Shown: positions 15,093 through 24,305, numbered from the stretch's first letter. The stretch is 64,000 nt of DNA from Thiohalophilus sp. (GCF_034521165.1 NZ_JAXHMV010000014.1:175291-239290), one strand, 5' to 3'. Notes: a model not told the origin generated them from the sequence alone. Made by a program: numbers and translations.

Positions 15093-16046
15093 CTATTTGA
15101 ACAGGGCGTCGACGGAGAAGCCGTCCTTCTCGAGGATGTCGCGCAGCTTCTTCAGCGCTTCCAGCTGGATCTGCCGTACCCGCTCGCGGGTCACGCCGAT
15201 GGTGTTGCCCACCTCTTCCAGGGTAGCGACGTCATAGCCATGCAGGCCAAAGCGCCGCTCCACCACTTCGCGCTGTTTTTCGCTGAGCTGGGCCAGCCAT
15301 TGCTCGATGTTGGCCTTGACGTCGTCATCCTGCAGCAAGCTGACCGGATCGGAATTGTTCTCGTCGGGGATGGCATCGAGCAGGGAGTTGTCGGCGTCGT
15401 GACCCATGGGCGAGTCGACCGAGGCGATGCGCTCGTTGAGGCCGAGCATTTTTTTCACCTCTTCGATCGGCTTGTCGAGCATCTCGGCGACCTCTTCGGT
15501 GGTCGGCTCGTGATCCAGGGTCTGCGACAGATGCCGGGCGGCACGCAAATAGATGTTGATCTCCTTGACCACGTGGATCGGCAACCGGATAGTGCGGGTC
15601 TGGTTCATGATGGCCCGCTCGATGGTCTGGCGAATCCACCAGGTGGCGTAGGTGGAGAAACGAAAACCGCGTTCGGGGTCGAACTTTTCCACCGCGCGAA
15701 TCAGGCCGAGGTTGCCCTCTTCGATGAGATCCAGCAGCGCGAGCCCGCGGTTGAGGTAGCGGCGGGCAATCTTGACCACCAGGCGCAGGTTGGATTCGAT
15801 CATTTTCTTGCGCGCGGCGGCGTCGCCCTTGAGGGCCTTGCGCGAATAGAATTTTTCTTCCTCGGCCGTCAGCAACGGCGAATAGCCGATCTCGCTGAGG
15901 TATAAACGGGTAGCGTCGAGCTGACCTTCGGGAATCACGCCGGGCTCATACCGATGCGGTTCCTCGATCGGCGCAGTGGCCGTATCGTCCACATCGTCCC
16001 CCATGACCAGTTCTTCCGCATTATCGTCCTCGTGCGGGAAGTGCAT
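15093..16046 (-). CDS. rpoS: RNA polymerase sigma factor RpoS (start disrupted?)
   Basis: General stress and stationary-phase sigma factor. Regions 1.2 to 4.2 are intact: LDATRLYLSEIGYSPLLTAEEE (1.2), the region-2 core DLIEEGNLGLIRAVEKFDPERGFRFSTYATWWIRQ, region 3 and the region 4 HTH GVTRERVRQIQLEAL, ending DALFK as expected. From the ATG at 16046 (MHFPHEDD), preceded by GAGGAAG, the protein has 317 residues versus 330 in E. coli. A better N-terminus, MAEHGDDANKIKRDKEVEED, begins at 16110, 15 bp after nlpD, but is in another frame; removing one C (G on the plus strand) from the run at 16036-16038 would fuse it in frame. The same-frame extension up to 16262 overlaps nlpD and looks non-coding. 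Order surE-pcm-yqaA-nlpD-rpoS is conserved. Confidence 0.93.
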   Translation of the reverse strand: MHFPHEDDNAEELVMGDDVDDTATAPIEEPHRYEPGVIPEGQLDATRLYLSEIGYSPLLTAEEEKFYSRKALKGDAAARKKMIESNLRLVVKIARRYLNRGLALLDLIEEGNLGLIRAVEKFDPERGFRFSTYATWWIRQTIERAIMNQTRTIRLPIHVVKEINIYLRAARHLSQTLDHEPTTEEVAEMLDKPIEEVKKMLGLNERIASVDSPMGHDADNSLLDAIPDENNSDPVSLLQDDDVKANIEQWLAQLSEKQREVVERRFGLHGYDVATLEEVGNTIGVTRERVRQIQLEALKKLRDILEKDGFSVDALFK

Positions 16047-16125
16047 CCAGGTCTTCCTCGACTTCCTTATCGCGCTTGATCTTGTTTGCATCGTCTCCGT
16101 GCTCAGCCATAGGCGACTACCGTGA

Positions 16126-16854
16126 CTACGACCCCTTCTTTGGCAAGTACTTGACCGGGTCCTGCGGTGTACCGTTGCGACGAATCTCGAAATGCAGCAT
16201 CGCCGGCCCCGATCCGTTATTTCCCATATCGGCAATATGCTCTCCGGATTTGACCGTGTCATTCTCCTGGACGTGCAACTTGCTGTTATAGGCGTAAGCG
16301 CTGAAATAGGTGGTGTTGTGTTTTATTATTATCAGGTTCCCGTAACCGCGTAAACCGTTGCCGCTGTATACCACCTTGCCATCCGCTGCAGCCTTTACAG
16401 ACTGCCCCATTCTGCCAGCAATATCCAGCCCTTTTTTACCCGGATCACTGCCCGAAAAGGTGTTGACGATCTCCCCGTTGACCGGCCATTGCCAGGCCAG
16501 TGTGCGATTATCGTCCGGCGGTTCGGGTGACGGTGTGCTGCGACGGGATCGTTGCGTACTGGCGGGGGTTTCATCGCTGTTATCCGCGCTTTGCGTGGTG
16601 GCAGTCTGCCCGGGATACATGAGAATTTTCTGGCCGGGATAGATGGTATAGGGCGCGCTGATGCCGTTCCAGCGCGCCACCGTGCGGTAGTCATGGCCGT
16701 GTTGCCAGGCGATGGAGTAAAGGGTGTCACCCTTGCTGACGGTATACTCGGCACCCTTGCCGCCACGCTCGCGATCCGGGTCGTAATGCACGAAAGGCCG
16801 ACACCCGGCCAGTGCCACAACCACCATAACGATGCCAATAACCCCGCGTTTCAT
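16126..16854 (-). CDS. nlpD: NlpD-like lipoprotein (LysM + degenerate M23)
   Basis: Outer-membrane lipoprotein that in relatives activates the septal amidase AmiC during cell separation. The 242-residue precursor has a lipobox VALAGC (lipidated C18). A LysM domain spans about residues 37-80 (YTVSKGDTLYSIAWQHG...YPGQKI), then comes a Ser/Pro linker and a C-terminal LytM/M23 domain (about 122-240, WPVNGEIVNTFSGSDPGKKGLDIAG). The first metal-binding histidine is missing (KKGLDIAG) and the final HxH is LHFEIR, so the domain is enzymatically dead, as in true NlpD/EnvC activators. The gene overlaps yqaA by 4 bp, and rpoS follows after a short gap. An rpoS promoter lies inside nlpD in E. coli and could do so here. 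Confidence 0.93.
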   Translation of the reverse strand: MKRGVIGIVMVVVALAGCRPFVHYDPDRERGGKGAEYTVSKGDTLYSIAWQHGHDYRTVARWNGISAPYTIYPGQKILMYPGQTATTQSADNSDETPASTQRSRRSTPSPEPPDDNRTLAWQWPVNGEIVNTFSGSDPGKKGLDIAGRMGQSVKAAADGKVVYSGNGLRGYGNLIIIKHNTTYFSAYAYNSKLHVQENDTVKSGEHIADMGNNGSGPAMLHFEIRRNGTPQDPVKYLPKKGS

Positions 16855-17432
16855 CCGTTATTTAAAACAAAGTACGCCGCAATCACGGCCAGGATCACCA
16901 GCCAGCCGAGCCGATCGATATACTGACGCAGGGTGTGGTGCATGGTCGGTCCGCCCCACCTCATCAGACCCGCCACCATGAAAAAGCGCGCCCCGCGCCC
17001 GATGGCCGAGGCGATCACAAAGGGGATAAACACCATGCTGACAACCCCCGCCGTAATAGTGAAAACCTTGTAGGGTATTGGGGAAAACCCTGCTATGAAG
17101 ATCACCCAGATCCCCCACTCATCAAACCAGGCGCGCGTCTGCAAATATTTTTCCCAATACCCCGCACTGTGCAGCAACGGTTCGATCATTTCAAAGGCAA
17201 ACATACCAATTAGATAACCGAGCATGCCGCCGAGTACCGAGGCGATGGTGGTCAGCAACGCAAGATGCCAGGCGCGCTCGGGTTTCGCCAGGGCCATGGG
17301 CGCCAGCATGACATCCGGGGGAATGGGAAAAAACGAGGATTCGGCAAAGCTCAGGCCGGCCAGATAGGCGGGCGCCCGGCGATGGGCGGACCACAGCATG
17401 ACCCGATCGAACAGGACAGTAAACAGTTTCAC
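16851..17432 (-). CDS. yqaA: YqaA/DedA-family inner-membrane protein
   Basis: A 193-residue polytopic membrane protein of the DedA/VTT superfamily. Members flip or transport lipids and influence envelope homeostasis; the YqaA branch is poorly characterised. Visible are the conserved FAESSFFPIPPDVMLAPMAL (re-entrant loop, about residues 28-48) and the second loop ...FIAGFSPIPYKVFTITAGVV (about 108-130) with the SPIPYK motif and the Phe-Pro positions typical of the family. Hydrophobic segments lie near 60-85, 125-145 and 170-190. It overlaps pcm by 4 bp and nlpD by 4 bp, so it is part of the surE-pcm-yqaA-nlpD-rpoS operon. The same gene sits between pcm and nlpD in several gammaproteobacteria. 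Confidence 0.9.
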   Translation of the reverse strand: MKLFTVLFDRVMLWSAHRRAPAYLAGLSFAESSFFPIPPDVMLAPMALAKPERAWHLALLTTIASVLGGMLGYLIGMFAFEMIEPLLHSAGYWEKYLQTRAWFDEWGIWVIFIAGFSPIPYKVFTITAGVVSMVFIPFVIASAIGRGARFFMVAGLMRWGGPTMHHTLRQYIDRLGWLVILAVIAAYFVLNNG

Positions 17433-18100
17433 GATACATCTCCTTGAACCAGCGGCACGAAACTGACGGCCTCCAGCCGGGTCTCGCTGAACTCATCGTC
17501 CTGGCGCGTGATCAGGCGCAAGCGCTGGGCCTGGCCCTGCCCGCCGGTGGGAATCACCAGCCGCCCGCCATCGGCCAGTTGCTGCAACAGCTCCTCGGGC
17601 ACCGCTTCGGGCGCGGCGGTGACGATAATCCCATCATAGGGCGCGTGTTTTTTCCAGCCCCAGTTACCGTCGCTATGCTGATAGCGCACATTGTGGAGAC
17701 CCAGTTCGTAGAGCAGGTTACGCGCGCGCTGCTGCAGCGGCGCAATAAGCTCCACGGTGAAAACCTCCTCCACCAGTTGCGCCAGAATGGCGGTTTGATA
17801 GCCACAGCCGGTGCCCACTTCCAGAACCCGCTGCGGCGGGTGGGAGCCGAGCAGGACTTCGGTCATGCGCGCGACAATATAGGGCTGGGAGATGGTCTGG
17901 CCGTTGCCGATCGGCAGGGCGGTATCTTCATAGGCACGCGAGGCGAGCGCTTCGTCGACAAACAGGTGGCGTGGTGTGGAACGCATGACCTCGAGGATGG
18001 CCTCGTTGGCGATGCCCTTGTCCCGCAAGCGCTCGATGAGCCGATCGCGGGTGCGCTGCGAGGTCATGCCGATCCCGAGATGACTGTTCATGCGCCCCAC
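17429..18100 (-). CDS. pcm: Protein-L-isoaspartate O-methyltransferase
   Basis: Repairs isoaspartyl damage in aged proteins by SAM-dependent methylation. The 223-residue protein shows TISQPYIVARMTEVL (about residue 69), the SAM-binding motif VLEVGTGCGYQTAIL (about 95-109), VFTVELIAPL, and the post-I motif GIIVTAAPEAVPEELLQQLADGGRLVIP. It is about 15 residues longer at the N-terminus than E. coli Pcm. A later start at MNSHLG or MTSQRT is possible, because the upstream part overlaps the surE 3' end by 13 bp. It belongs to the surE-pcm-yqaA-nlpD-rpoS operon, the classic stationary-phase survival cluster. Confidence 0.95.
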   Translation of the reverse strand: MGRMNSHLGIGMTSQRTRDRLIERLRDKGIANEAILEVMRSTPRHLFVDEALASRAYEDTALPIGNGQTISQPYIVARMTEVLLGSHPPQRVLEVGTGCGYQTAILAQLVEEVFTVELIAPLQQRARNLLYELGLHNVRYQHSDGNWGWKKHAPYDGIIVTAAPEAVPEELLQQLADGGRLVIPTGGQGQAQRLRLITRQDDEFSETRLEAVSFVPLVQGDVS

Positions 18101-18846
18101 TTCGCCAGCCAGTCGGCCACCGACTGCAGGCTCTGATGCCGGGTGAGATCGATCTGGATGGGTGTGACAGAGACATAGCCGTTGCGCACCGCGTAAAAAT
18201 CGGTGCCCGGCCCGGCATCCTGCTCGGCGCCCGGCGGCCCCACCCAGTAGATATCCCGGCCGCGCGGATCCTCGGCCTTGATCACCGGCTCGGCCTTATG
18301 GCGATGGCCCAGACGGGTGGCCTGATACCCCGACAGCTCCTCAAACGGCATATCCGGCACGTTGATGTTCAATATGGTGTCCGGGGGCAGGGGATCGCTG
18401 GCCAGGCGATCGATGAACTGGCGCGCTACTTTTGCGGCGGCCTCATAATGGGTGAAGCCGTGGCCACTACCCGCCAGCGAGACCGCCACTGCCGGCAGGC
18501 CGAGAAAGCGCCCTTCCATGGCGGCGGCCACGGTCCCCGAATAGAGCACATCATCGCCCATGTTGGCGCCGGCATTGATACCGGAGATCACCATATCGGG
18601 TTCGTGATCCAGCAGGCCGGTGATGGCCAGGTGGACGCAATCGGTCGGCGTGCCATCGACCCGGATCAGGTTATCCCCCAGGCGGCGGGCCCGGATCGGC
18701 ATTTCCAGGGTCAGGGAATTGCTGGCACCGCTGCGATCCCGCTCCGGCGCCACGATGGTAATCTCGGCGATATCCTGCAGGGCCTGGGCCAGGGTATTGA
18801 TTCCCGGGGCTTCATAGCCGTCATCATTACTCAACAGTATCCGCAT
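18088..18846 (-). CDS. surE: 5'/3'-nucleotidase SurE
   Basis: Stationary-phase survival phosphatase acting on nucleoside monophosphates, with exopolyphosphatase activity in E. coli. The 252-residue protein begins with the metal-binding signature MRILLSNDDGYEAPGI (D8, D9 coordinate the metal) and continues with VVAPERDRSGASNSLT (35-50), DGTPTDCVHLA and the catalytic-site loop ISGINAGANMGDDVLYSGTVAAAMEG (88-113). It is the first gene of the surE-pcm-yqaA-nlpD-rpoS unit and overlaps pcm by 13 bp. In most gammaproteobacteria truD lies directly upstream. Here truD is 5.8 kb away, beyond an insertion carrying an Smr gene and two chemoreceptor genes. Confidence 0.97.
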   Translation of the reverse strand: MRILLSNDDGYEAPGINTLAQALQDIAEITIVAPERDRSGASNSLTLEMPIRARRLGDNLIRVDGTPTDCVHLAITGLLDHEPDMVISGINAGANMGDDVLYSGTVAAAMEGRFLGLPAVAVSLAGSGHGFTHYEAAAKVARQFIDRLASDPLPPDTILNINVPDMPFEELSGYQATRLGHRHKAEPVIKAEDPRGRDIYWVGPPGAEQDAGPGTDFYAVRNGYVSVTPIQIDLTRHQSLQSVADWLAKWGA

Positions 18847-19003
18847 TGCTGTTGCAGAAACTCACATCTGGGTTGGAAGTGGTTGAATAGGCGGTAAATT
18901 TGGCCCTACTATACCGGATAAGCGCGATCCCGCCTAGATTTTCCTGAACACGCCGCGGCGCGGGCGGATCCTCATCAACCGGCGAGCTCGCTAGCGATCA
19001 GTC

Positions 19004-19546
19004 ATGAGCAAGAAAGTCCCCAGCAAAGAGGAACAGGATCTGTTCCGCGAGGCCGTGCAGGATGTCCGCCCGCTGCAGGCCGAGCCACGCCACAAGCCGC
19101 CGCGCCGCAAACCGTCGCCCCGCCCCCGCCAGCGCGAGCTGGACGAGGCCGCCGTGCTGGCGGAAATGCTCTGTGATCCCGTGCATCCCGAGGAGCTGGA
19201 AACCGGCGAGGAGCTGCTGTTTATCCGGGACGGCCTGCAGCACAAACTGGTCAAGAAACTGCGCCGCGGCGAGCTGGCGATCGAGGCCGAGCTGGACCTG
19301 CACGGCCTGTTTCGCGAGGAGGCCCGTGAGGCCGTCGTCGGTTTTCTGACCGAATGCCGGCAAAACCGGGTGCGCTGCGTGCGCATCATCCACGGCAAGG
19401 GCCACGGCTCGCAGCAGAAACGGCCCGTGCTCAAGCAATGCGTCAATCACTGGCTGCAACAGCGCGACGAAGTACTGGCCTTCTGCTCCGCCCGCCCGGT
19501 CGACGGCGGCACCGGCGCCATCTACCTGCTGCTCAAGCGGGGTTGA
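19004..19546 (+). CDS. Smr-domain protein (YdaL/SmrA type)
   Basis: A 180-residue protein with a basic, proline-rich N-terminus (RHKPPRRKPSPRPRQRE, about 29-45) and a C-terminal Smr domain (about 95-180). The domain shows ELDLHGLFREEAREAV, with the DLHG signature at 97-100, and VRIIHGKGHGSQQKRPVLKQ, with the conserved HGKG loop at 125-128. Stand-alone Smr proteins of this type are nucleases or RNA-binding factors. The mismatch-repair link of MutS2 does not apply to them. It is read divergently from surE and starts the stretch that separates surE from truD. The C-terminal GTGAIYLLLKRG is the usual end of the SmrA/YdaL group. Family assignment is firm; the substrate is unknown. Confidence 0.9.
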   Translation: MSKKVPSKEEQDLFREAVQDVRPLQAEPRHKPPRRKPSPRPRQRELDEAAVLAEMLCDPVHPEELETGEELLFIRDGLQHKLVKKLRRGELAIEAELDLHGLFREEAREAVVGFLTECRQNRVRCVRIIHGKGHGSQQKRPVLKQCVNHWLQQRDEVLAFCSARPVDGGTGAIYLLLKRG

Positions 19547-19719
19547 ATATCTTTATATATTAAGTGGTTGAAAGTCCCTAAAGATCATCAACTTCTATCC
19601 GCTAATAACTCCAGAATAATCCTGTACCGAAGTACCCTCGGATCAACAACCCATCCGGGCATGGTTTCCCCGCTGCTCGCAGCCGGAAGAGCCACAACGA
19701 CACATATGAAGGAGTTGTC

Positions 19720-21753
19720 ATGAAAGCACTGTTTAACCCCGCCGTGTACCTGATGAACCGGTTTCGTTATCCGATCAAGTTCGGGCTGATCTTCGTTGTT
19801 GTGATGATTCCCCTGATCGTCCTCACCAGCATTCTGTTCTCCAATCTGGATAATGAAATCGCTTTTTTGCATAACGAACGTAACGGTCTGGCCTACATCA
19901 AGACCGCCCGCGAGCCGGTCCAGTTTATCCAGCAACATCGCGGTCTCACCGCCGCCTATCTCAATGGCGATGAAACACTGCGCAACCAGATACTGCAAAA
20001 ACGCGATCAGGTCGACAGCGCCCTGAACCAGCTCGAACAGGTGGAGGCCCGGCTCGGCGAACAACTGCAGACCGGTAACGCGCTCTCCGCGATTCAGCGC
20101 CAATGGCAGAACATCAAGGCCAATGCCTTTGACATGCAACCGGCCGAGAGCCTGAAAACCCACTCCCAACTGGTGGCCGATATCATGACTCTGATCAGCC
20201 GGGTGGCCGACAGTTCCGAGATCACCCTGGACCCGGTGCTGGACAGTTATTATCTCGGGGATGCCCTGGTGAGCAAATTGCTCTCTCTGACCGAGGCGAT
20301 GGGCAAATCCCGTGCTGTGGGCAGTGGCGTGGCTGCGGCCGGCGAATTTACACCGGACAAATTCATTCAATTGTCCATCCTGGTCAATGAAATTGAAAAC
20401 AATAATCACAGCCTGCGCAACGGTCTCAAGGCCGCCTTTGAAACCAATCCGGCAGTTGCCGCACAGCTCAAATCGGCGGTGGAAGCGAATAACGACGCCG
20501 TCAACAGTATCGAGCAATTGCTCAGTGAGGAATTGCTCAATGCGGATACCATCAATATCAACAGCCAGACGGTTTTCGATCGCGCCACTGACGCCATCGA
20601 CAAATCCTATGCCCTGTACGATGCCATCGTGCCGGTGCTGGATGGCCTGTTTGTCTCGCGTATCCAGAAAGACAAGCAGATCGAATTTATGGCCATTGCC
20701 ACCGTGGTGGTGGTGCTGTTAATCGTCTTCTACGTCTTTGCCGGGCTCTATCTGTCCGTGGTGGATAACATCCGCCGGGTCGATGAGGCCTCTTCCCTCC
20801 TGGCCGGGGGCGATCTGACCGCGCGCGTCGACATCAACAGCAAGGATGAAATGCGCAGCATCGCGGCCAGCTTCAACAACATGGCCGAGCAGATCGAGGC
20901 GCTGATTCAGCAGGTGATCAGTGCCGCCACCCAGCTGGCGTCGGCCACCGAGGAGGTCAGCACCGTGGCGCACGACAGCAGTAACAATGTCGAACAGCAG
21001 CGCAAGGAGACCGAACAGGTCGCCACCGCCATGAACGAAATGACCTCCACCGTCGCCGAAGTCGCGAAAAATGCCGAATCGGCCGCCGGTGCCGCCAACA
21101 ATGCGGACAACGAGACCCAGGGGGGCAAGCAGGTCGTGGACAAGACCAGTGAGACTATTCTCGCCCTGGCCGGCGAGGTGGAAAATGCCGCCAACGTGAT
21201 CGAGAAACTGGCCCAGGACAGTGACAACATCGGCACCGTGCTGGATGTCATCAAGGGCATTGCCGAACAGACCAACCTGCTGGCGCTGAATGCTGCCATC
21301 GAGGCCGCTCGCGCGGGCGAACAGGGCCGCGGCTTTGCGGTGGTCGCCGACGAGGTGCGTACCCTGGCACAACGCACTCAGGAATCCACCACGGAAATCG
21401 AGGAAATGATCGAGAAACTACAAAGCGGCGCCAAACAGGCCGTGAGTGTGATGCAAACCGGTCGTGAAACCGCGCAAAGCGGGGCAGACGGTGCCAGGGA
21501 TGCCGCCCAGTCACTGGATGCCATTGCCCGGGCCGTCGCCACTATCCGCGACATGAACAATCAGATCGCCAGTGCCTCCGAAGAGCAGAACGCCGTGGCC
21601 GAGGAGATGAACCGCAATATCGTCAACATCAGCCAGGTGGCCGAGCAGACCGCCAGCGGCGCCGGTCAGACCACCACCGCCGCCAACGAGCTGTCACGCC
21701 TGGCCAGCGAACTGCAGGGACTGGTTGCCAACTTCAAGGTGTCCAATACCTGA
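19720..21753 (+). CDS. Methyl-accepting chemotaxis protein (copy 1)
   Basis: Transmembrane chemoreceptor, 677 residues. A short cytoplasmic N-terminus is followed by TM1 at about residues 20-42. A roughly 280-residue all-helical periplasmic domain comes next, with EPVQFIQQHRGLTAAYLNGDE near 67-87, a pattern reminiscent of NIT or helical-bundle sensors. TM2 (AIATVVVVLLIVFYVFAGLYL) lies at about 325-347, followed by a HAMP domain (DNIRRVDEASSLLAGGDLTAR...) and the cytoplasmic methylation and signalling hairpin. The hairpin tip EQTNLLALNAAIEAARAGE and GRGFAVVADEVRTLAQR are intact. No CheR-binding pentapeptide ends the protein. It is a tandem paralogue of the gene at 22254-24305. Their cytoplasmic halves are almost identical in nucleotides, while the sensors have diverged. 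The ligand is unknown. Confidence 0.93.
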   Translation: MKALFNPAVYLMNRFRYPIKFGLIFVVVMIPLIVLTSILFSNLDNEIAFLHNERNGLAYIKTAREPVQFIQQHRGLTAAYLNGDETLRNQILQKRDQVDSALNQLEQVEARLGEQLQTGNALSAIQRQWQNIKANAFDMQPAESLKTHSQLVADIMTLISRVADSSEITLDPVLDSYYLGDALVSKLLSLTEAMGKSRAVGSGVAAAGEFTPDKFIQLSILVNEIENNNHSLRNGLKAAFETNPAVAAQLKSAVEANNDAVNSIEQLLSEELLNADTININSQTVFDRATDAIDKSYALYDAIVPVLDGLFVSRIQKDKQIEFMAIATVVVVLLIVFYVFAGLYLSVVDNIRRVDEASSLLAGGDLTARVDINSKDEMRSIAASFNNMAEQIEALIQQVISAATQLASATEEVSTVAHDSSNNVEQQRKETEQVATAMNEMTSTVAEVAKNAESAAGAANNADNETQGGKQVVDKTSETILALAGEVENAANVIEKLAQDSDNIGTVLDVIKGIAEQTNLLALNAAIEAARAGEQGRGFAVVADEVRTLAQRTQESTTEIEEMIEKLQSGAKQAVSVMQTGRETAQSGADGARDAAQSLDAIARAVATIRDMNNQIASASEEQNAVAEEMNRNIVNISQVAEQTASGAGQTTTAANELSRLASELQGLVANFKVSNT

Positions 21754-22253
21754 GCTGCAACACCTTGCATGGACGGGCACAGAGACAAGATCGTCTCTGT
21801 GCCCCCTCAATAAAACGATCGACACTGGTACTACAGATCAGCCATCTATAAAGCGTAGTTACCAACAAGCTATCATCAGCTTCTCTTTTCCCGCCCGTAT
21901 TTTCCTCTATACCATAAGCGTCGCCAGCATCCAGCCTGGAACGCATACTCTTGTCAAATAACTAATCATGGCTATGCGAATGGCAAGGCAAATAAAGCAA
22001 TCACCTTCTCCCTTCCGGATCCGAGAAGGCTGCATTCAAGTCCCGGCATAACTTGCGCCTATAAGACTGATAGAAAAAGACTATCAAAGTTACACGCAGA
22101 TCCACCGATAACAAAAATAAACAAACATACCCGGATGATCTGTTAGTTATTCCAGCTTCTCGATTACTGCCTGAATTGGAACACGAGAGGGATGTAACGA
22201 CAGATCGGATGAGATTTTTTTGCAGAAAACCCAGAAAAAGAAAAGGATTTGCC
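21754..22253. other. Spacer between the two chemoreceptor genes
   Basis: A 500-bp gap. It starts with a 12-bp hairpin at 21775-21804, listed separately as a putative terminator of copy 1. The remainder is AT-richer, and I see neither a gene nor a repeat in it. The 5' flank of copy 2 probably holds its own promoter. Confidence 0.5.
21775..21804 (+). terminator. Putative terminator after chemoreceptor 1
   Basis: GGGCACAGAGAC-AAGATC-GTCTCTGTGCCC forms a perfect 12-bp stem with a 6-nt loop 22 bp after the stop codon. The run that follows (CCTCAATAAAA) has few T residues, so termination may be Rho-assisted. Confidence 0.6.
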
Positions 22254-24305
22254 ATGAAAGCATTGTTCGGCCCCGCTGTATACCTGATGAACCGGTTTCG
22301 TTATCCGATCAAGTTCAGCTTAATATTCCTTATAGTATTAATTCCGTTGCTGGTGCTCAGCAGCATTCTTATCACAAACATGAACGATGAAATCAGTTTT
22401 CTCGAAAATGAGCGTCAGGGGCTGACTTATATCCAGATTGTCAGAGAGCCGATTCAGTTTATCCAGCAACACCGGGCTCTGACTGCTGCTTATCTTACCG
22501 GCAATAAATCCCTGCGTGAGCAGATAACCCAAAAACGGGACGAGGTCGAAAGCGCACTTAACCGGTTGCAACAAGTCGACAAGAGGCTGGGCAAGGCTCT
22601 CAATACCGGCGATCAACTGACAGCTATTCTGCAGCAATGGGATAATATCAAGGCCAACTCCCTGTCCCTGATTCCCGCCGATAACATGCAAGTACATTCC
22701 AGGCTAATCCAGGATCTCATCACTCTGATCAGCCAAGTTGCCGACAGCTCGCAACTGACCCTGGATCCGATACTGGACAGTTATTACCTGGCGGATGCGC
22801 TGGTTTCCAGAATTCCGACACTCACCGAAGCCATGGGCCAGGCCCGCGCCGTGGGCAGTGGTATCGCCCAAATCGGCGGCTTCTCCTCCAAATCATTTAT
22901 CCGCCTGTCCATTCTGACGAATTCCATCAACGAGGATAACCAGAATCTTCGCAACGGCCTCGACGCGGCATTTGAATCCAATCCGGCCGTCACAACTCAA
23001 CTTGAAAAAGCCGTCAACGAAAATAATCAGGCAGTCGGTGGAATGGAAACCATGCTCAAAGAAGAACTGCTGGCCAAAAATACCATCAGCCTTGGCGATG
23101 GGATTAAAATCGACAGCCAGACTGTCCTGCAACAGTCCACTGATGCTATCAACAAATCCTACGCCCTGTACGATGCCATCGTGCCGGTGCTGGATGGCCT
23201 GTTTGTCTCGCGTATCCAGAAAGACAAACAGATCGAATTTATGGCCATCGCTACGGTCGTGGTCGTGCTACTGGCCATCGTTTATTTGTTCATCGGACTT
23301 TATCTGTCCGTGGTAGATAACATCCGCCGGGTCGACGAGGCCTCTTCCCACCTGGCGGGGGGCAATCTGACCGCTCGCGTCGACATCAGCAGCAAGGATG
23401 AAATGCGCAATATCGCGACCAGCTTTAACAACATGGCCGAGCAGATCGAGGCGCTGATTCAGCAGGTGATCAGTGCCGCCACCCAGCTGGCGTCGGCCAC
23501 CGAAGAAGTCAGCACCGTGGCGCACGACAGCAGTAACAATGTCGAACAGCAGCGCAAGGAGACCGAGCAGGTTGCCACTGCCATGAACGAAATGACCTCC
23601 ACCGTCGCCGAAGTCGCGAAAAATGCCGAATCGGCCGCCGGTGCCGCCAACAATGCGGACAACGAGACCCAGGGGGGCAAGCAGGTCGTGGACAAGACCA
23701 GTGAGACCATTCTCGCCCTGGCCGGCGAGGTGGAAAATGCCGCCAACGTGATCGAGAAGCTGGCCCAGGACAGTGACAACATCGGCACCGTGCTGGATGT
23801 CATCAAGGGCATTGCCGAACAGACCAACCTGCTGGCGCTGAATGCCGCCATCGAGGCCGCCCGCGCGGGCGAACAGGGCCGCGGCTTTGCGGTGGTGGCT
23901 GACGAGGTGCGTACCCTGGCGCAACGCACTCAGGAATCCACCACGGAAATCGAGGAGATGATCGACAAACTGCAAAGTGGCGCCAAACAGGCCGTGAGCG
24001 TGATGCAAACCGGTCGTGAAACCGCGCAAAGCGGCGCCGACGGCGCCAGGGATGCCGCCCAGTCACTGGATGCCATTGCCCGGGCCGTCGCCACCATCCG
24101 CGATATGAACAATCAGATCGCCAGTGCCTCCGAAGAGCAGAACGCCGTGGCCGAGGAGATGAACCGCAATATCGTCAACATCAGCCAGGTGGCCGAGCAA
24201 ACCGCCAGCGGCGCCGGTCAGACCACCACCGCCGCCAATGAGCTGTCACGCCTGGCCAGCGAACTGCAGGGGCTGGTTGCCAACTTCAAGGTGTCCAACT
24301 CCTAG
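22254..24305 (+). CDS. Methyl-accepting chemotaxis protein (copy 2)
   Basis: A 683-residue chemoreceptor and tandem paralogue of the upstream gene. I chose the ATG at 22254 because it reproduces the MKALF.PAVYLMNRFRYPIKF start of copy 1 and has AAGGA upstream; a longer in-frame start at 22176 adds an unrelated basic leader. TM1, the large helical periplasmic domain (EPIQFIQQHRALTAAYLTGNK), TM2, HAMP and the signalling hairpin are in the same order as in copy 1. The periplasmic domain is only moderately similar. By contrast, the sequence from HAMP to the C-terminus is nearly invariant, even at the nucleotide level. That suggests gene conversion of the signalling part with selection for different ligands. 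The periplasmic domain has a small insertion relative to copy 1 (EELLAKNTISLGDGIKI). Confidence 0.93.
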   Translation: MKALFGPAVYLMNRFRYPIKFSLIFLIVLIPLLVLSSILITNMNDEISFLENERQGLTYIQIVREPIQFIQQHRALTAAYLTGNKSLREQITQKRDEVESALNRLQQVDKRLGKALNTGDQLTAILQQWDNIKANSLSLIPADNMQVHSRLIQDLITLISQVADSSQLTLDPILDSYYLADALVSRIPTLTEAMGQARAVGSGIAQIGGFSSKSFIRLSILTNSINEDNQNLRNGLDAAFESNPAVTTQLEKAVNENNQAVGGMETMLKEELLAKNTISLGDGIKIDSQTVLQQSTDAINKSYALYDAIVPVLDGLFVSRIQKDKQIEFMAIATVVVVLLAIVYLFIGLYLSVVDNIRRVDEASSHLAGGNLTARVDISSKDEMRNIATSFNNMAEQIEALIQQVISAATQLASATEEVSTVAHDSSNNVEQQRKETEQVATAMNEMTSTVAEVAKNAESAAGAANNADNETQGGKQVVDKTSETILALAGEVENAANVIEKLAQDSDNIGTVLDVIKGIAEQTNLLALNAAIEAARAGEQGRGFAVVADEVRTLAQRTQESTTEIEEMIDKLQSGAKQAVSVMQTGRETAQSGADGARDAAQSLDAIARAVATIRDMNNQIASASEEQNAVAEEMNRNIVNISQVAEQTASGAGQTTTAANELSRLASELQGLVANFKVSNS

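Noticed and set aside
15093..16262. 389-residue version of RpoS
   Set aside because: The extra N-terminus overlaps the 3' end of nlpD, is Arg/Ser/Cys rich and does not resemble sigma-factor sequence.
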